Notes: generated from the sequence alone by a model not told the origin. Positions 48,938 through 63,500 are shown, counted from the first letter of the stretch. The stretch is DNA of 64,000 nucleotides from Zonotrichia leucophrys gambelii (GCF_028769735.1 NC_088200.1:68640061-68704060), one strand, 5' to 3'. Program-made: numbers and translations.

Positions 48938-51900
48938 CCTCCTCATTAATGTGAAATGTGGGCTCTGTTAATCACACAGCACAGTGGGTTTTGTTTCACA
49001 TGATGTTAGAGATATACTCTGCAGCTGGTGTAAACTGCTGAAGATTCCATAAGTAGATCTCATCCTGGAATCAGTAGTAACTGGATTTCCTCACATGCAG
49101 AAGGTACTTGAAAAGCTTTGCACCTGTTTAACCCCTGTTCTATTTCCTAACTTGCTGACTTTTTGCTCTTGAAAATCTGCCTTTAAAAAGTGTCATTCTC
49201 TCAGTGTCTTTTCCCACTATTTTGCCCACCCGATTCCTGCACTGACTCTTTTGCCCTTCTCTGCCATAGAAATATGTGGTAGTATTAGGAATGTGACATT
49301 TCATGTGTTTCTTCTGAAGATGCTTATTGACTGCAAAAGGGGAAAGCACATTAAAATTGCCCCTTACAGGGTGCTCTGTCTGGTTCTGTCTTGCCATTAC
49401 AAAGCATTTACCTGAGCAGATAAATTCTAGAAGACTAAAAATAATTTGTGATAATGAAAATTTGTAAATTCCTACTGTAGAAACATGTTTTAACATGTTT
49501 TTTCATGTTTTTGAATTGAATATGGAACTTTTTTCTTAAATCCAAAAAGGAGAAAATAAAAGGAAGCTAGACATAATTCTAGTAAATGAAAAACCAAGGT
49601 GGAACTGGAGAAGCAAGCGAATTCACTTCTGGCCCTATTTGCAACATAGATACTGATAACGAGACCTTCCTGTACTTAGAGGAAATAATGTTAAATGCAC
49701 AGACCTGGCTGAAGGCTTCTTGGCAAAGTAGGCACAAGAAAATTTAATCTTGCACTGCCAGGGGATTGTGTTTTGCAGCAGAAGAGGAAGAAAGGCCAGG
49801 AAGGGTCTTACAGAAGCAGGAAGATGTAGTGGCCAGTTGGACTTTACCAGGCTGCATGTAACTTAATGGTACTGCAGAGGGATGTCTGTCAACCCCTGCA
49901 TTACCAGTTCCTCATAGCAGTCTTTGCTCTCCATCGTGCATGATGGTCAAAGGTCTGAGCTTGTTCCTGTTGCAGCAAGTGTGAGGGATGAGGCTGAAGA
50001 ATGCACATCCTTCTCTTCTCTGGCAGCCAGCAGTGGTGCAACAGGGATGGCAATGGCTGCTGCTAGAAGTCCCTTTCACTGACAAGTTCACTGAACACAG
50101 CAGCTGTCCCTCTGTTCTCCAGAATAGGGAGAAGTGAAGGAGTTGATCCAGGCAGCCCCCTTCTTTGAATTGTGCTGTGATCTGAAGCTGGATAACTTTG
50201 CCAGTCAAGGTGTCTGAACATACTGCTCTAAAAGCAGTATGAAGAAAAGCTGGGGCAGTACCACTCTTTCCTAATAAATCCTCATACCCTTCTTCAGTCT
50301 TTGGCCATGTGACATCGATCTGATACTGGCAGAGAACTGCCAAGAAGAAAAGTGAAAGAGGGATGTGCAACTGCTGCAAAGCCAGCCTGATTTAGCGGGC
50401 AATAGTAAATTTTATTTGGGGGATAAGAAGGTGCTGGAACACTCAGTGGGAAAGTGAAGTATCGTTACTGTACTAATAGTGCAAGGCACTAGACATAGAG
50501 CGCTACAGAGAGAACAGGGTCTGTGCTCACTTATTGTAAACTGTCAGTCTTGAAATCTGAAATATCAGCTCAGTAATTTTAGTAAGGTTTCATCCCAGAA
50601 AAAGAAGCATAAGTAGAAATGTAGCTTTATGTCTTTTCTAAGCAGTTCAGATTTTGTGTGTAGTCATAGAACCATTCTCTGACATGATTCTAAAAATTCC
50701 TTAAGTTTGCACTGTGAATGATGCAAAGTGACTGCAGCATCATACAGTGTCTTCTGTAAAGGATTTCTCAGCAATGAGCGCTTTACCTTCTAGGCAAAGT
50801 TGTCTACATAGTCAACTCTTCAGCAATCTGCTCAGCTGAAAACACACTTTTTAAATGGTGGAAATACTCTTTGAGATACAGAGACATAAATGTTCTAAGC
50901 ATTGTTAAAAGCATTCAAAACCTAAGTCCCTCAGTCCTAAATAAATTCTTGTTCAAAAGAGAAATTTCAGAAGGTGGGTAGAAATATAAGAAATTTTCTT
51001 TCATCTAGGACATCTGTCTATTCACAGCTAAAACTTTGTTTTATCTTTGAAAGTTGGATAAAGACTTCTAAAAGAAAAAGGTTAAGTAATGTTGTATAGA
51101 TATTATTATATGTTCTCTGGAAGATGGCTGATGATGCTTCTTTCAAGAAGAATTTGCTTTTTTTCAAATCAGTGAAATCATTTGCTTTTATACAGAAGTT
51201 GGATTTTTAATCAAGAGTATCAGAAAGACTTACAAATCAAACAATTCCCCACAGTTTTTAGTCCCTGTTTCTGCAGAGTACTTGACCCACGCACACTGCT
51301 GAAAGGTGTCTTGAAAGTGCCAGACGTAGCACCTGAGACTGAGCACCTGTGAGGTGAACAACAGTGTGAGAGAGGGTCAGACATTCCATTCTTGTTAACC
51401 AGGCAAGGCCCAGCAAGCATGCCTGCATTGTGTCAGCGTGTCTGTGTATAGGTCATGGCATAAATATGCATGTGCATGTTAAGAACTCCAAACACTGAGT
51501 TCTCAGGCATGCACATAATTACAGAGAGAGACCTGTGGACCTTCTTTAACCATTAATTGTGCTTTTAACATGTGCCTTCATTTGACCAAAGGGGCAAAGA
51601 CAAAGCAGTGAGACTTGGTCTTGAGGCCAGTGCAGAGGTAATGAATAGCAACACTGAGGCATTAGAAAACCAGAAGTGTTAACAAGCGTTGGTTTATGGC
51701 TTGTGTGGCTTTATGTTCATCACTTTGGGATGAACATGCACTTGTTGGAAGCACTGAGCAGAACACTAATTTTTGTAGATGTTATGATATTTTGTATACT
51801 TAATGGCATATGATGCAACTGCTTATATGGATAAGGAGACACTTTTTTTTTTCTGGTTTGCCATGGTTAGAAAAATGTGGAACAACCTAGTGTAGAAGGG

Positions 51901-54703
51901 AAAAGAAATCCAAAACTGCCTTGATTTCCTTTTGTGCTGTGAGCATTTTACAATCAGTTGCAAGCCTCCACATAAACTTTTGCACTGATACCTGAGCAGG
52001 TGTCTCTTGGATTAAATCTGGCAGGTATTCACAGAGCATCTCCATTGTGGCAGCTTATTGAATGGAAGAAAGAAGAGTGGTGTTTTCCCTAAGATGTTTT
52101 TAAGAGGAACACCTACAGACTCAACTTCTGTAGGATTTTTTTTTTCTTACAATCTTTCACTGGTTGGTGTTTTTTTCCTCCAAATGGAATTACTGCATGT
52201 AAAAGAGACCTGCAATAAAACAACTATGTTTTACTTCAAAATGGTCATATTATCTGCAAAGGGGAAACCTATGCTGTTTGCTTAAGTATCTCACTTGCAA
52301 AACTGCTTAATTAGGAATTTGTCTGGTTCTGTGTCTGGTCTACACAGAAATGAAGATTAGAAATATTTTTGTCTTGCCTGCAGTGTCTGAGAGAGGTTGA
52401 AGTACAGAAATTCTTCATCATGCCCCTAGAGATGCTGCAATAGAGACAGCATCATTCAGCTGGCATTTATCTCAGGATGTAATTGCTATTGCCCAAATAT
52501 GTCCCTGCTTCTTTTGTGCTGCAGAGCATGTACTGGGAAGAGGCACCTCTGAAACAGTGCAAATTGCAAGTGTGAATTATCAACAGCAGGAAAGATCAGA
52601 GGCAGCATTTTGCAGAAGTAACAGCTCTACCTTTTGCTCCCTAACTCCTGACCTGTGTGTTTTAAAATCGAAAGAAGAACGTTATTGTTTGTGGCTGTGA
52701 TGCTAACATTAAGGAGTGAACCAATGGTAGAGTTCTCATGTTTGCAGACAGCCTGAAGCTTTAGCATTTGGAAGCAAGTTGTTTTCCAGCCTTCTCTCCA
52801 AGATGATGATGGTGAAAACTCACAATGATACACAGCATTATTAGCTATGCAAATACCAGCTAAAGCTTTTACAATAGACAAAGAAATGTCAAGATTATTA
52901 ATAGTGTTACACTGACTCCCAAGACTTAGTGACGCTTAAGAGGTTGCCATCACATTCCTAGTTTTTCCTGACTCCTGCTGCCTCCATCCTGGTGCTGTGT
53001 GCATGCCCTTTGCAGCTGTCACAGCAGTCTGCACTTGGCTCACATGCAATCCCTCTACAGTGTTTCTTCAGACTTCCTTCACCTTGCAGAATTAAAGATG
53101 AGCTGTGAGGGTAACATCTCCCTCACAGCTCAAGGGTAACACCTCCTGTGGAAGGATACCTGGACTGCCTTCTTCTTGCCTTCTGGTACAGAAGTCACTG
53201 GTGTGCTAGTGGCAATGTGTTTTTCCAGCTAAAATAGGCATATTGCTGCCCTTTGAGGCTAAGGGACTTCTCTGGGAAGGAGTCTAAGTTTTGTCAAGGC
53301 CTTGCCAGCACAGGAAGTTTCTGCCATCAAAACACTCAGGCAAGCAAAGCACTACAATGGCAGGCTGCTGGGACTCTCCTTGTCCTTCAGGAATTAATGT
53401 AAATGTGCCTTAATGTTACAGTGCACTCTGGAATCAAATTCAATAGGTTTTGCCCCAAATGGAATACGGACAGCATTCAAAACTGTAATGACATAGCCTA
53501 ACTGCTGAAGGGCAGAGGAGGGAAGAGATGCAGTGCCTTAGCTGAAGGGAATCTCTCTGTCTTTCTTCAATGGGATTTAGGCTTCATAAATCAGAGAGGG
53601 ACCTTTGGGGCAGCTGTTTGGCACAGGTCCCCTGGAAAGTTAAAAATTTCCCAAGTCAAAATGGGTGGAAAGCAGCTGAATTGGCTTTTTTTTTCTGATT
53701 ATATTGCACCTTCTGTATGAGGTGTATAATGGAGACAGTAATAGCATCACCATGGACATGGGAAGAGGGGGAAATATTTCTACAAGAGTCTTCCTCTTCT
53801 CAGCCCCAAAGGTGTTTTTGTAAAGTGCACAGGGGTGAGGCCATGTGAATATTTTGCTCCTTTCTTATTCCTGGAAAGGTTTTAAGTCTACTAGGTTCTG
53901 ATCTTATCAAGCTACAATATGTTGAAATAGGATTAAACTGTTTATACAGATACAGGAGTTCACTGTGTACACAGCTGTGCAAACTGAAATTTTGCCAGAT
54001 ATGTTAAGCCATTTAATATTACAAAACAATTTCAAGGGGTGCACAGGACTTCTGATTAAGCTAACAGTAGTTGTGTTTTCAAACATATATTTTATGTTTC
54101 AAAATCTTTCAAAAATGTATTTGCAATGTACTTTGGCAAATACCTGGTTTGATAGTCTCATGCTTTTCAGCCAACTTTCATTATTGGTAAACTGTTGGAA
54201 GCTCACAAATCAGAGTGGTTTTGGAACAGTGTATTTTAGAGAATCACAGCCCATGAAACCAGACAGATATCTAAGCATGAGTTCCTGCTCAACTTTTCCC
54301 TGTGGGAGCTTCACTACTGTCAAGGAAATTTGAGATGTGCTTCATCTGTGACTGTCAGCCAAATGCTAAGCATGCATAAGACACTGCATTTTTTTTAGCT
54401 GCTGGTGCTGTTAGTCTTTCACAGCTCAGGATGTCTCTTATCCAACCTCCTCTGAAAGCATGGCCAATTATGAATCCAAGTCAAGTTGCCAAAGTACTTT
54501 ATCCAGTTGGGTTTGAAAATCTTAATGGTGCTTCTCATAGAATCATCCAGCTTCTCTGCTGCTTATTTGGAGAAAAAGAATTCTGTTTACAAGTCAGACC
54601 AGTGTATGGGGTATTTCTTCTTTTTGTCTTGGCTAGCTCACTGCAGCCTCTGGAAAGTAAGCTCCATGAACATATAATCTCTAAATTGTATGCATTGTTT
54701 GAG
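48938..54703. other. Intergenic sequence, nothing recognised except a hairpin
   Basis: AT-rich sequence without a supported gene. A long open frame on the minus strand (49912-50379) opens at a TTG and has no in-frame ATG near its start, so it is not annotated as a gene. Confidence 0.45.
53100..53131. repeat. Perfect 12-bp hairpin
   Basis: GAGCTGTGAGGG (53100-53111) is exactly complementary to CCCTCACAGCTC (53120-53131) across an 8-base loop. The phrase AGGGTAACA(T/C)CTCC occurs twice in tandem, overlapping the stem. Confidence 0.9.
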
Positions 54704-54835
54704 AGAATAGAATCATGGAACAGAATGGGTTGGACTGGAAGGGACCTTAAAGATCGTTTAGTTCCAGACTCCCTGCCGTAGGCAGGGATGCCACCCCCTA
54801 GATCATGTTGTCCAGGCCACATCATCTGTTTGGAT
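54704..54835 (-). mobile_element. CR1 LINE 3'-end fragment
   Basis: Starts with the reverse CR1 tail (AGAATAGAATCATGGAACAG), then the diagnostic GGTTGGACTGGAAGGGACC and the 'GGCAGGGATGCCACC' block. Only about 130 bases remain. Confidence 0.9.
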
Positions 54836-55365
54836 TTGTGCCTTTTGTTCTCCTAATATTAATTTAATAGATCACCAAACTGCAGGTTTCCTTCCTCCAC
54901 ATTTTCCAGTTGTCCATAGTGGTGTAATTTCTTTTTTACGTTTCCCTGTTGATTATTATTCTTCAGCCACTAGCTGTATTCCAGGTACCCTTGTCCTCAC
55001 CTCTCTGATTCTACACTTCTCTCAGCATCTTCTAGTCCCTGTTTCTAAACTTCTGTGTAATTTTTCCATGTGGATAGACAAGGGTGTATATAATTATGCA
55101 GAAGAGGAAAATTAACAGAAAAATACGGTGACAAAGTCAAATAATTAAAAATACAGTAAGGACTGGCAGCAGTCTCATTCTCTATTCCCACATGCACATG
55201 GCTGATCAAGCTGCTGGTAATTATATGATCAAGTTATTTTATTCCCAAAACCCTTCCTTGTTCCTTGGACAGGATGTGATTCTGGGTGTGAGTCAGGGCT
55301 GTGCATTGAAGGAAGCTGTTTTCTGTTGCAGCAGCTGAGACACTTGTACCAAAAGGGCCCAACAA

Positions 55366-55394
55366 TTTCCTACAATTTTCCCAATTGTAGGAAA
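55366..55394. repeat. Perfect 12-bp hairpin
   Basis: TTTCCTACAATT (55366-55377) is exactly complementary to AATTGTAGGAAA (55383-55394) across a 5-base loop. Confidence 0.9.
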
Positions 55395-58300
55395 AGCAAA
55401 TGGATAGCTGTGTGTTTAAGGAGACTGACCCCTGCCCTGGGCACTTGGATGACTCTGGTCCAGGATTTTGGTGATGCAAAGCAAGTGACTTCTACCTGAA
55501 TTCTCAAAGGCAGTGACAGCAGGCATTTCACACTTGCTAGGTGCTTAGCTGCTTGATACCTGGTGTTGGAAACTATCTCTCTTCACAGATATAATAGAAG
55601 TAAATAGGAAAGATTTCCTTTTAAGGTATAAAGAAATATGTTTTCTGTTAAAAATTTTCTCTATTCTCAAAAATCATCTTCCTCACATTTCAGATATGAA
55701 ATTAAAAGCTTAAAAGAAAGTGCTTCACAGCTAGTTTAAGACAGCATTAGGAATGGTTCTCAAGCTCTAAATTAAAAGACCACAATCAGATATGATAGGC
55801 ATGCTAATGCAAATGATAGGTTCTCTATTAATTTTCATTTTGTTAGGCTTGGGGCTTTTTACATTTGTGAGTGACAAGCTGGGGTGAGGACCAGATATGA
55901 CCATGGATATCGGTGACTCTTAAGTTCCCATCTTTATGGTGTCACTCACTCTGTTATTACATAGACTTGAAGCCTTATTACATAAATCTATTACTCATTT
56001 AGTATTTACTAACACTTCAGCTAATTTTGGAGTTGAGTGTAAGGAGAAGTAAGCCAATGTACTTGGACCCTTTGTCTAGCCCACTGTCTGCCACAGACCC
56101 CCATCCTCACACAGAGCCCCTGAGTGCCCCACGTAAGCTGCAGCCTCAGAGTGGGAAGCACGACCTTTCCAGAGCAGAGACAGCCCCAGAGTGGGAAGCA
56201 TGGCCTTTCCAGGACAGAGCCCTTCCTCTGTGCTAGCAGGGCTCCGTGCCCAGCCCTATGTGAGGGTCTGGGCTGGTCTGACAGTGCAGGGCAGCTCTGT
56301 GGGAAGCACTCTCGCTCAGACACTGCCCCGTGTCATGGTGCACATGCAGCTGGGCGGTGTATTTTGATAGGAAGCGTGCGATATACATTCAGCTTTCAGC
56401 CGGGATGGATGAATAAGAAACAAATGTATCAGCTGCTGCGTGTCTGGGAAAGGCAGCGCTTTTTTATTGACTCCGGCTTCTGCAGTCAGTCTGACGGCTT
56501 GTACGCTGAAGTGTGATTTAACCAGTGCTGGTGTGAGATGAGTCAGAGAGGATTACACATATGTTGCACGACTTCCTTACAAAAAAGCGTTAACCAGCTG
56601 GAGTACAACATCAAGCCTGTCATTTCAGGACAGAAATCTCAAGCACGCAAGAAACAGGTGTCCCTACAAAATGCTGGACCCTTCAGGAAAAGCTGCTCTT
56701 TAAATACACAAGTGAATGCGTTTGTTTTGGTGGCAGGTCACTAAGCAACGTGCACTGTGCCAAGAAAACACAATCTCAGCAGTGCTTCTCAGTACAGTTG
56801 GCATCTTTGGCGTTGAATCACCATACCATGAATTAGCACTGACAGTAGCTGCAGGGCCTTGTCCACAGCAAAATACTGGGGGCAGACACCCAGCTACGCC
56901 AGTGATTTCAAGTACAAATTAAAAAGCAGGTATGCTGCTTAGAGTAAAGTAGTGGTTGGTGATTAAATATTATACAGTATTGCCAGTTCTTCTAGGTGGT
57001 ATAAAAGTGGATTAATAGTTACAAATTCCATAATCAAATGTGATGAGCATAAAGATATCTTTGAACGTAAAGATTACTCTTATCTGAACACTGTCAAAGC
57101 ACAAATTTTTGTCGCAAAAATTGGTGGCAACTAAATAGGCTGAAAGAGTGTTGGAGAGGGAAAAAGGGACAAAATCTTTTAGAGGCTGGGTGTATGTGAA
57201 ATACAGCAGTGCATACTTCTGTGACTGAAACCCAGACAAATTAGATGGCCCCACCCAGTTGTTCCCCAGAAGACTCGTCATCCTCACCTGTCATACCTAA
57301 CCATGGCAGTCAGTCACATGAAATTTAGTTTAGAGAAGCAAACAAGTGGGTTATTTGTCATTGAAAATGGACGTCTTTTTTCAACTTCTTGTGTGGCATG
57401 TCCCCTAAAATAAAAATCTCCAAAGCCACTGCCCTAGACATTAGAGAGGGCTGTCTGTAAATTGGGACAGTTACAGCTTGCCTATATCTTACCAACACCT
57501 TTATGATCAGTGAAACTTGTCGCTAGCTAATCTATAGCACGGATTAGTGCCAGACCACAGGAGGAGACACAGGAACTCTTTGCTGTCCATAGAGGAGCCA
57601 CCTTTGTGGGAAACCAGCAGCTACAGAGCGCCCTGGCAGCTGTAATGCAGACTGGGGCATGCCCTTACTTTTGTTGATACAAAACCAGTCAATGCTTCTA
57701 AAAAGAAAAGTAGTGAGAAGTGTGAGGTGTATGTAATTCAAATTTCTAGCTCTCCTTTGCTCATGAGAGTGAGCTGCCTCAGGGTCCGATCTTGTTTAAA
57801 GCTACATGAGAGGTGGAGGGAGGGAGTAAACCATAACACTGAAAATTATCCTAGGAAACCAGGTGACAAAGCACTACACAACCAGTAAATAGCACTTACA
57901 CAGGAAAATGAACTGGCATGAGTGGGAAACCTGTGTGTTGGGACTGATGGTATGCCCAGTCATGGCCTCATGGTTATCTTTTGTAACAGGAGGAGTGTCC
58001 TGTATGTAATCACTCGTGCTGAATTTACTTTTTTACTTCCTCTATGTCACCATTTCAGTGTTGCTGTCTGCATGCTGTCTGCATGTACTGAAATGGAATT
58101 TGCATAAGCATTGAGACATTTAAAGGGGAAAGATTTAGTTGATGCTCTCTGGTCCCTGTGGACAATGGCAGGACATGAGCCCCGTGTGAAGTGTTTAAAC
58201 TGATGTGAAATGAGTGTGATGCTAATCCTGTCCAAAGGCTTGTGAGGAAGCAATACCAGTTTCATTTCCAAAGAAATGTTTCATTTTAAAAGGAGGTTAA

Positions 58301-60480
58301 AATCAGTTATTAACTGGAAATTACTCTGCAGTTTTACAAGAAGACTCCTGAAGGATGAATTTGTTAGACAGCTGTTTATCTTGCATTCGCTGCATTTCAA
58401 TATTGTTTTAAGACCAGTTCCTAAAATGTATTTCTTACTGCTCACATTGTCTTCTAGCATCACAGTGACAACTTGATGAGAAAGACTAACATTTTTGGGA
58501 TGATACAAGGGATCAAAGATTATTAGATTAAAGAACTTATGACAGTGCAGCTCCTTGATTATGTCACCTGCCTCTCCCTTCTACCATGATTACATTTATA
58601 TGAGCTCTTTGGTTTATATATTAATACCAAATATCTTAATATTGCCAACAGCCCACTTGATTCTAATCCCATGGGTTGTGCTGCTGATTGTTTGTCTGGT
58701 CATGACTGAATTGAAACTCATCCTCAGGAGAAGAGAAATGCAACTAACTGCAACGAATACAGAACACAAGAGGTTTTCTCTTTGTTCCCTTCTCTTTCCC
58801 TGTATCTCTCCCCTTTCTGAATTTCCTTTAAAAGGGTTTGGGAATGAGAACTCACCATGGGTAGGGAGGAAGCAGAGCCCCCCCTTTTGCTCTGGGACAG
58901 GAACACGCTGCTTATAACATGACATGTAAAGGAAACTTATGTCCCAGGCTTTCTAGCACTACAGACTGCTGGCTGAGCAGCAGCAGTGACTGAAGTGACT
59001 TGATGAGAGTTCTGGAGGCCTCTTGCCTGCCACCTGCTCAGCAGACAGGTCTGCTGGACCAGGCTGCTCAGCTGGGACTATTTTGAGGGAGATTGTTTAC
59101 TTTGGGGAGATGTTGATGGAAAACACTGCTGGTGTACTCCTCTGGCAACTGAGCTGTAGAGGGACATGCCAAGTGGCAGCAGGATCACCTCATGTGTGTC
59201 CCCTCTGGTGCCTGCTGAAGTGGCTGGGGAGATGTCAGGGTTCCTTCACCACCTGATAATAAAGAGGGATGCTACCTGATAATAGTAGCAGCAGCAGCTC
59301 AGCTGTGAGGATTTGGCTGAGCAATGTGCAAATGGGTACTGGCAGCACTTGTGCAATTCATGGTCTCTCGCTTCTAGAGGCAAAGGTGGTCCCAGCTGCC
59401 CTCCTGGATGCTTCTCAGAGGGCTGCAGTCTGAGCTGATTTATATGACATGGAGTCAGAGCCCCGGGAGGGGACCACCCACCTTCTGAAAGTATGTTTAT
59501 CTTTGCTGCAATACCTGAGAGGCAAAGTGGCTCTCTTGCTAGCACCACGATCCATCAGCTTCTAAGAAGTTACTCAAGTCTATTAGTTTCAAATTCATTG
59601 AGTTATTTTTAATGTTTCAGTTTCTGCATCCCCAGGTTAGAAAAGTGAAGCACTCAGGAGGCGGCAGTGGGATCTCAGGTTGTTCATCAGCTGTGGAAGG
59701 AGAGTCTCAGACATTGCAGGCTGGGCAAAGGAAAAAAAGAAATCCTCGAGAATGATAAACTGAGTTGATGCCTTGAAAAAACTCAAAGATATTAGTGGTT
59801 AAAAAAATTCTAATGTTCACTTTTCTTACTCTTGATGCTATTCTTTGATTAATACTGCTAAGGGTCAATAATCCTTGGTGTCATTGTTCTTCATAAACAG
59901 AAATAAAATTGCTGACTTTTAAAATACATGTGAGTCAAGGTTCATTAGCTGAAGGAATCAAAACAGTATTTTTTAAATTTGACATGATCTTTTCTTCACA
60001 GTTCCTTGCACATCAGTTTGCATTTCTTTAACAGAAGTGTTAGTTAGATTTTCTTGCAAGAAATAATGCTTACAACAAAATGAGAAAACATTTTATTACC
60101 TTCAACATGTATAAGCTTCCCTCTGAAGGAAAAATCCCACCATTAAAGCACATTTGGTGTTCTTCTAAGTGCAGCAAAGTAGCAAAGATTAGTGAGTGAA
60201 ATATTACAAGGGCTTAGGAGCACACCTATAGCTGTGTGGCTTTAATAGTTTATGTAGAACTGCTATTACCTATTTGTAGCAGGTGCTGAACTGTGTGGAT
60301 TGCTACACCCAGGCAAAATACAGCAAAATACTCAACTGCTGCAGATCCCCAGAGTTTTCAAGCCTGTGCCTCCTGCTCCTTGTGCGAGGTGGGTGCTGGT
60401 GCGGGAGGGAGGGTGGCACTGCCCCGTCCCTCGCTCCCCTGCGTGCTCTGCTCTGCCAGGGCAGCAGCAGCCAGACCTCA

Positions 60481-60510
60481 CCTGGCCCTGGCCCTGGCCC
60501 TGGCCCTGGG
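60481..60510. repeat. (CCCTGG)n short array
   Basis: About five copies of the hexamer CCTGGC/CCCTGG. It produces a Gly-Pro or Trp-Pro repeat in overlapping open frames, which are artefacts. Confidence 0.9.
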
Positions 60511-63500
60511 GATGCCAGTGAGGCCTCACTGCACCCCAGGCGCCGCTTTAGGGAGCAGCTGCAGCCCCTGAGATCCCCCCAAGGCTGCTCCTGGGTTGTT
60601 GGGTGTCTCAAATCAGCTCTGGAGTCTCAAATGAAGAAGCACCTGCTCTGTATAAGGTGTGCCCGGGAGGGCAAGGAGTGGGATGGCAGCACCTGGCAGG
60701 ACAGAACAGGAGCAGCTGTTAGAATGTGGGGATCCATGACAGCCCCCCAAAGCAGGGGCTGAGCTTTTGACAGAGAGAAATACTAATATAATTCTGACTG
60801 TTGGGTTTCAGTTGCGTTGAGCGTGGTGTCTTGACAGAAAGAAAATCTAGTTACTGCTCTTGTGTACTGTGTGTTCAAGGTTGCTACAGAAAAAAAAATC
60901 TGAAAGTAAACCAGAAGGAACTGTGCATAGTGCATATCTGGGGGTCAGTCCTGTTTTCTCTGTTCTACTATTACTTTGCAATGTAGAGGTTTTTCCCCCT
61001 GCAAATCCATTTCTGAGGAGCTCAATTACTTTTCAAGAAGTATACCAGGGAATTATCTAATTTCGTGTTTAAGTGGATAAAATACAGCATTGTAAAAACC
61101 TTTCCTAACTCATTTCTTGAACTTTAAGCAAGAAAGGATCTTACAGCAAAATGTAATCTTATAGAAACTAAAGGTTTTGTTTTTCAGGTTGAAATTTCCC
61201 ACTCTCTTTGAAGGTGGAAACAAGTGGTTTTAACCCAAAGGAAGGTGGCTTTGGTAGCAGGCTCTTCATTTTAGGCCAGGCACAGAAATTAACTGATATA
61301 TAAAAACAGAGGAAATATTGCTAAGACTTATTGTTACATTTCTACAATGAAGCTTTAGAGTACAGCTACTGGATAGTGAAATAACAGCAGCTCAGCACAC
61401 AGAACTACCAAGTATGGCACTGCTTAGTCAGCTTTTAGAAATTAATTTAACATCTTGCTGAAAAAGAAAACAAACCAACAATCTAAACAATCTAACCAAG
61501 AACTCTCAAAAAAACTGTTAGTTGGAATATTCTTTGCTTTACTATTCAACACCAATTTACAGTAACCCAAAAGAATCACCTCAACTAAATTAAGCAATTA
61601 ATGTGTTTAGGGGCCTCAAAATAAACAAATTGAATTGAGACTGAGGGCTACATTATTGAAAGATGTTTGTTTATGTACACTGGTTCAGTGTGAAAAAAGT
61701 ACCCATTTCAGAAGAGCTGAGTGTTGGAAACCTGCCAGGAAAGTGCATGCTTCTGCTGTGTTGAAGAGCAGAACGCACTTGCTGAAAGTCAGATCAAACT
61801 GGAGCTCCCGCACTGTCAGGGAAGGGGGATGTGAAGCTGTGGCTGGAGCTGCACCATCGCTAGGAGGAGACCAGTAAGGTCCCACTGTCCCAGTACCAGT
61901 GCTGGCTGCTGCCTAGCTGCACTATTTTGCCTGCAGTTTGTGCTTTTTGCTGCAACTTTGACACAGGACAGAAGTGACTAAAAGTACCAGTAGGTCTAGA
62001 AAGGGATTAGATTGTAAAACTGGCATTCAAAGAAACGCATGCCTGCGTGCACCTGAACTCCTCAGCTAGGTGGGGGAAATCTGTTGATTTTCCAGATTGC
62101 TGGTAGGAGAAGGACTGCTTTATATTTTTCTGTTGTGCTCCTGCTGTAAGCAATCAATGCTGGTTGATGTCTGACTGAAATGTGGGACCAGACTGATCTC
62201 ATGCTAGTGAGCTGTTCCTGTTTTGTTTCCTCTTGTCTTGTACTGCTGAGTGCAGGCTGCCATTCTGCAGCTCTGCCTTTTGCACCCAGGATCCAGACTC
62301 TGCCACCTGGGTGCCCTTCTGCCTGCCAGCGGGGAGCTGGAGGGTCTCACCTGTGTCACTCTACATACTGCTTCTTAAGGGCCTAGGAATGGCCTTTTCC
62401 ACCCCGTGTTCCTTTGTGTAAAACCAGAACCAGCAAAATCCCTTCCTGGGCTTGTGCATTTTGTTCCTGCTGTACCTCTTGCAACGCAGTTTGCAGCTCT
62501 GGGCTGGCACTGAAAAGTGATGATAACATCTGTGGATAATGAGCCTGAGAAGAGCAGTTAATGAAGATCTTGTTTCAGAAACTGTGCTTGTCTCAGCCCT
62601 AGAATAGCCAGAGACATGCAGTACATGAGCACGATGTTCATTGCACAGTGCTATTTTTGTCCCTCTCCGTTTCAGCCTGCCACCTTTTGCTGTGTGGAAC
62701 CCCCACCCCATCCTGGTCGGGCAGTGGTCTCCAAAGAGGAGGGGCACGAACCCTAGGTGGTGTGTGAGAGAGCAGTGTTTACTGCTTTAAAATTATTTTT
62801 AAATTTCTATTTTTATTTAGGTTTTTTAATTTACGTACTATTTAGCTCAAAGATTTTTTTACTAAGAGGGGGGAGCAACCAAAAAAATTTGAAGACCACA
62901 GGCTTTTCAAGGCATCTCAGAAAGCTGACATCTGCAGACTTTTCTGTTCCACGAAGATCTAGTCTGGTTTTCCTCTCCAAATCATTCAGCCCCACCAGGG
63001 CTATCATTTTCCTGATCGTCATCTACACAGGTATTTCAAGACTTCCTGCCATATAATTTTCAGTCCCACCTGGAGTCTGTACAAACGGTGGTGTAATCAC
63101 CAGTTTGGCTGGGATGAATTTGTTGCATGTCACCAGCAGAGCAGGAGGTCAAACCAACTTATCTGTCAAACTTATGACGGCCTGCAAAAGCCGGAGACAT
63201 GCAATAATTCTGCACAGTAGAAGCAACTAAATTGCAAGTACCAATTTGCCAGCTGGAGATTTGCTGGGAAATCAAAATCTTTGTTAGAAAATGATACTTG
63301 CGGATAAATGGTAAAGCAATACAGTGCTAGAGCAGACCTGGTGTACTGTTTGTCCTCAGCCACAGGCTTGGGAAGGATGCATTCTCTCCTTCTCATTTTG
63401 TGCAATGCAGACCACCTTTCTTTTACATGCTGTTTGTGGCTGCCTTGAGGCCTTTGGGACAGTGGCTGTAGCTTGCTGAGAGGTCAGTGAGATTGATCTC

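Noticed and set aside
49912..50379. 155-codon open frame on the minus strand whose start looks like a signal peptide
   Set aside because: The frame opens at TTG, not ATG, and has no in-frame ATG until near its end. No homology, splice context or promoter was seen.
54704..54835. Possible tRNA-like arm around GTTCCAGACTCCC
   Set aside because: The sequence is the reverse-oriented CR1 3' end. No cloverleaf can be drawn.
60283..60762. Overlapping open frames in a GC-richer patch
   Set aside because: Frames on both strands are explained by base composition and the CCCTGG array. There is no CpG island or splice context.
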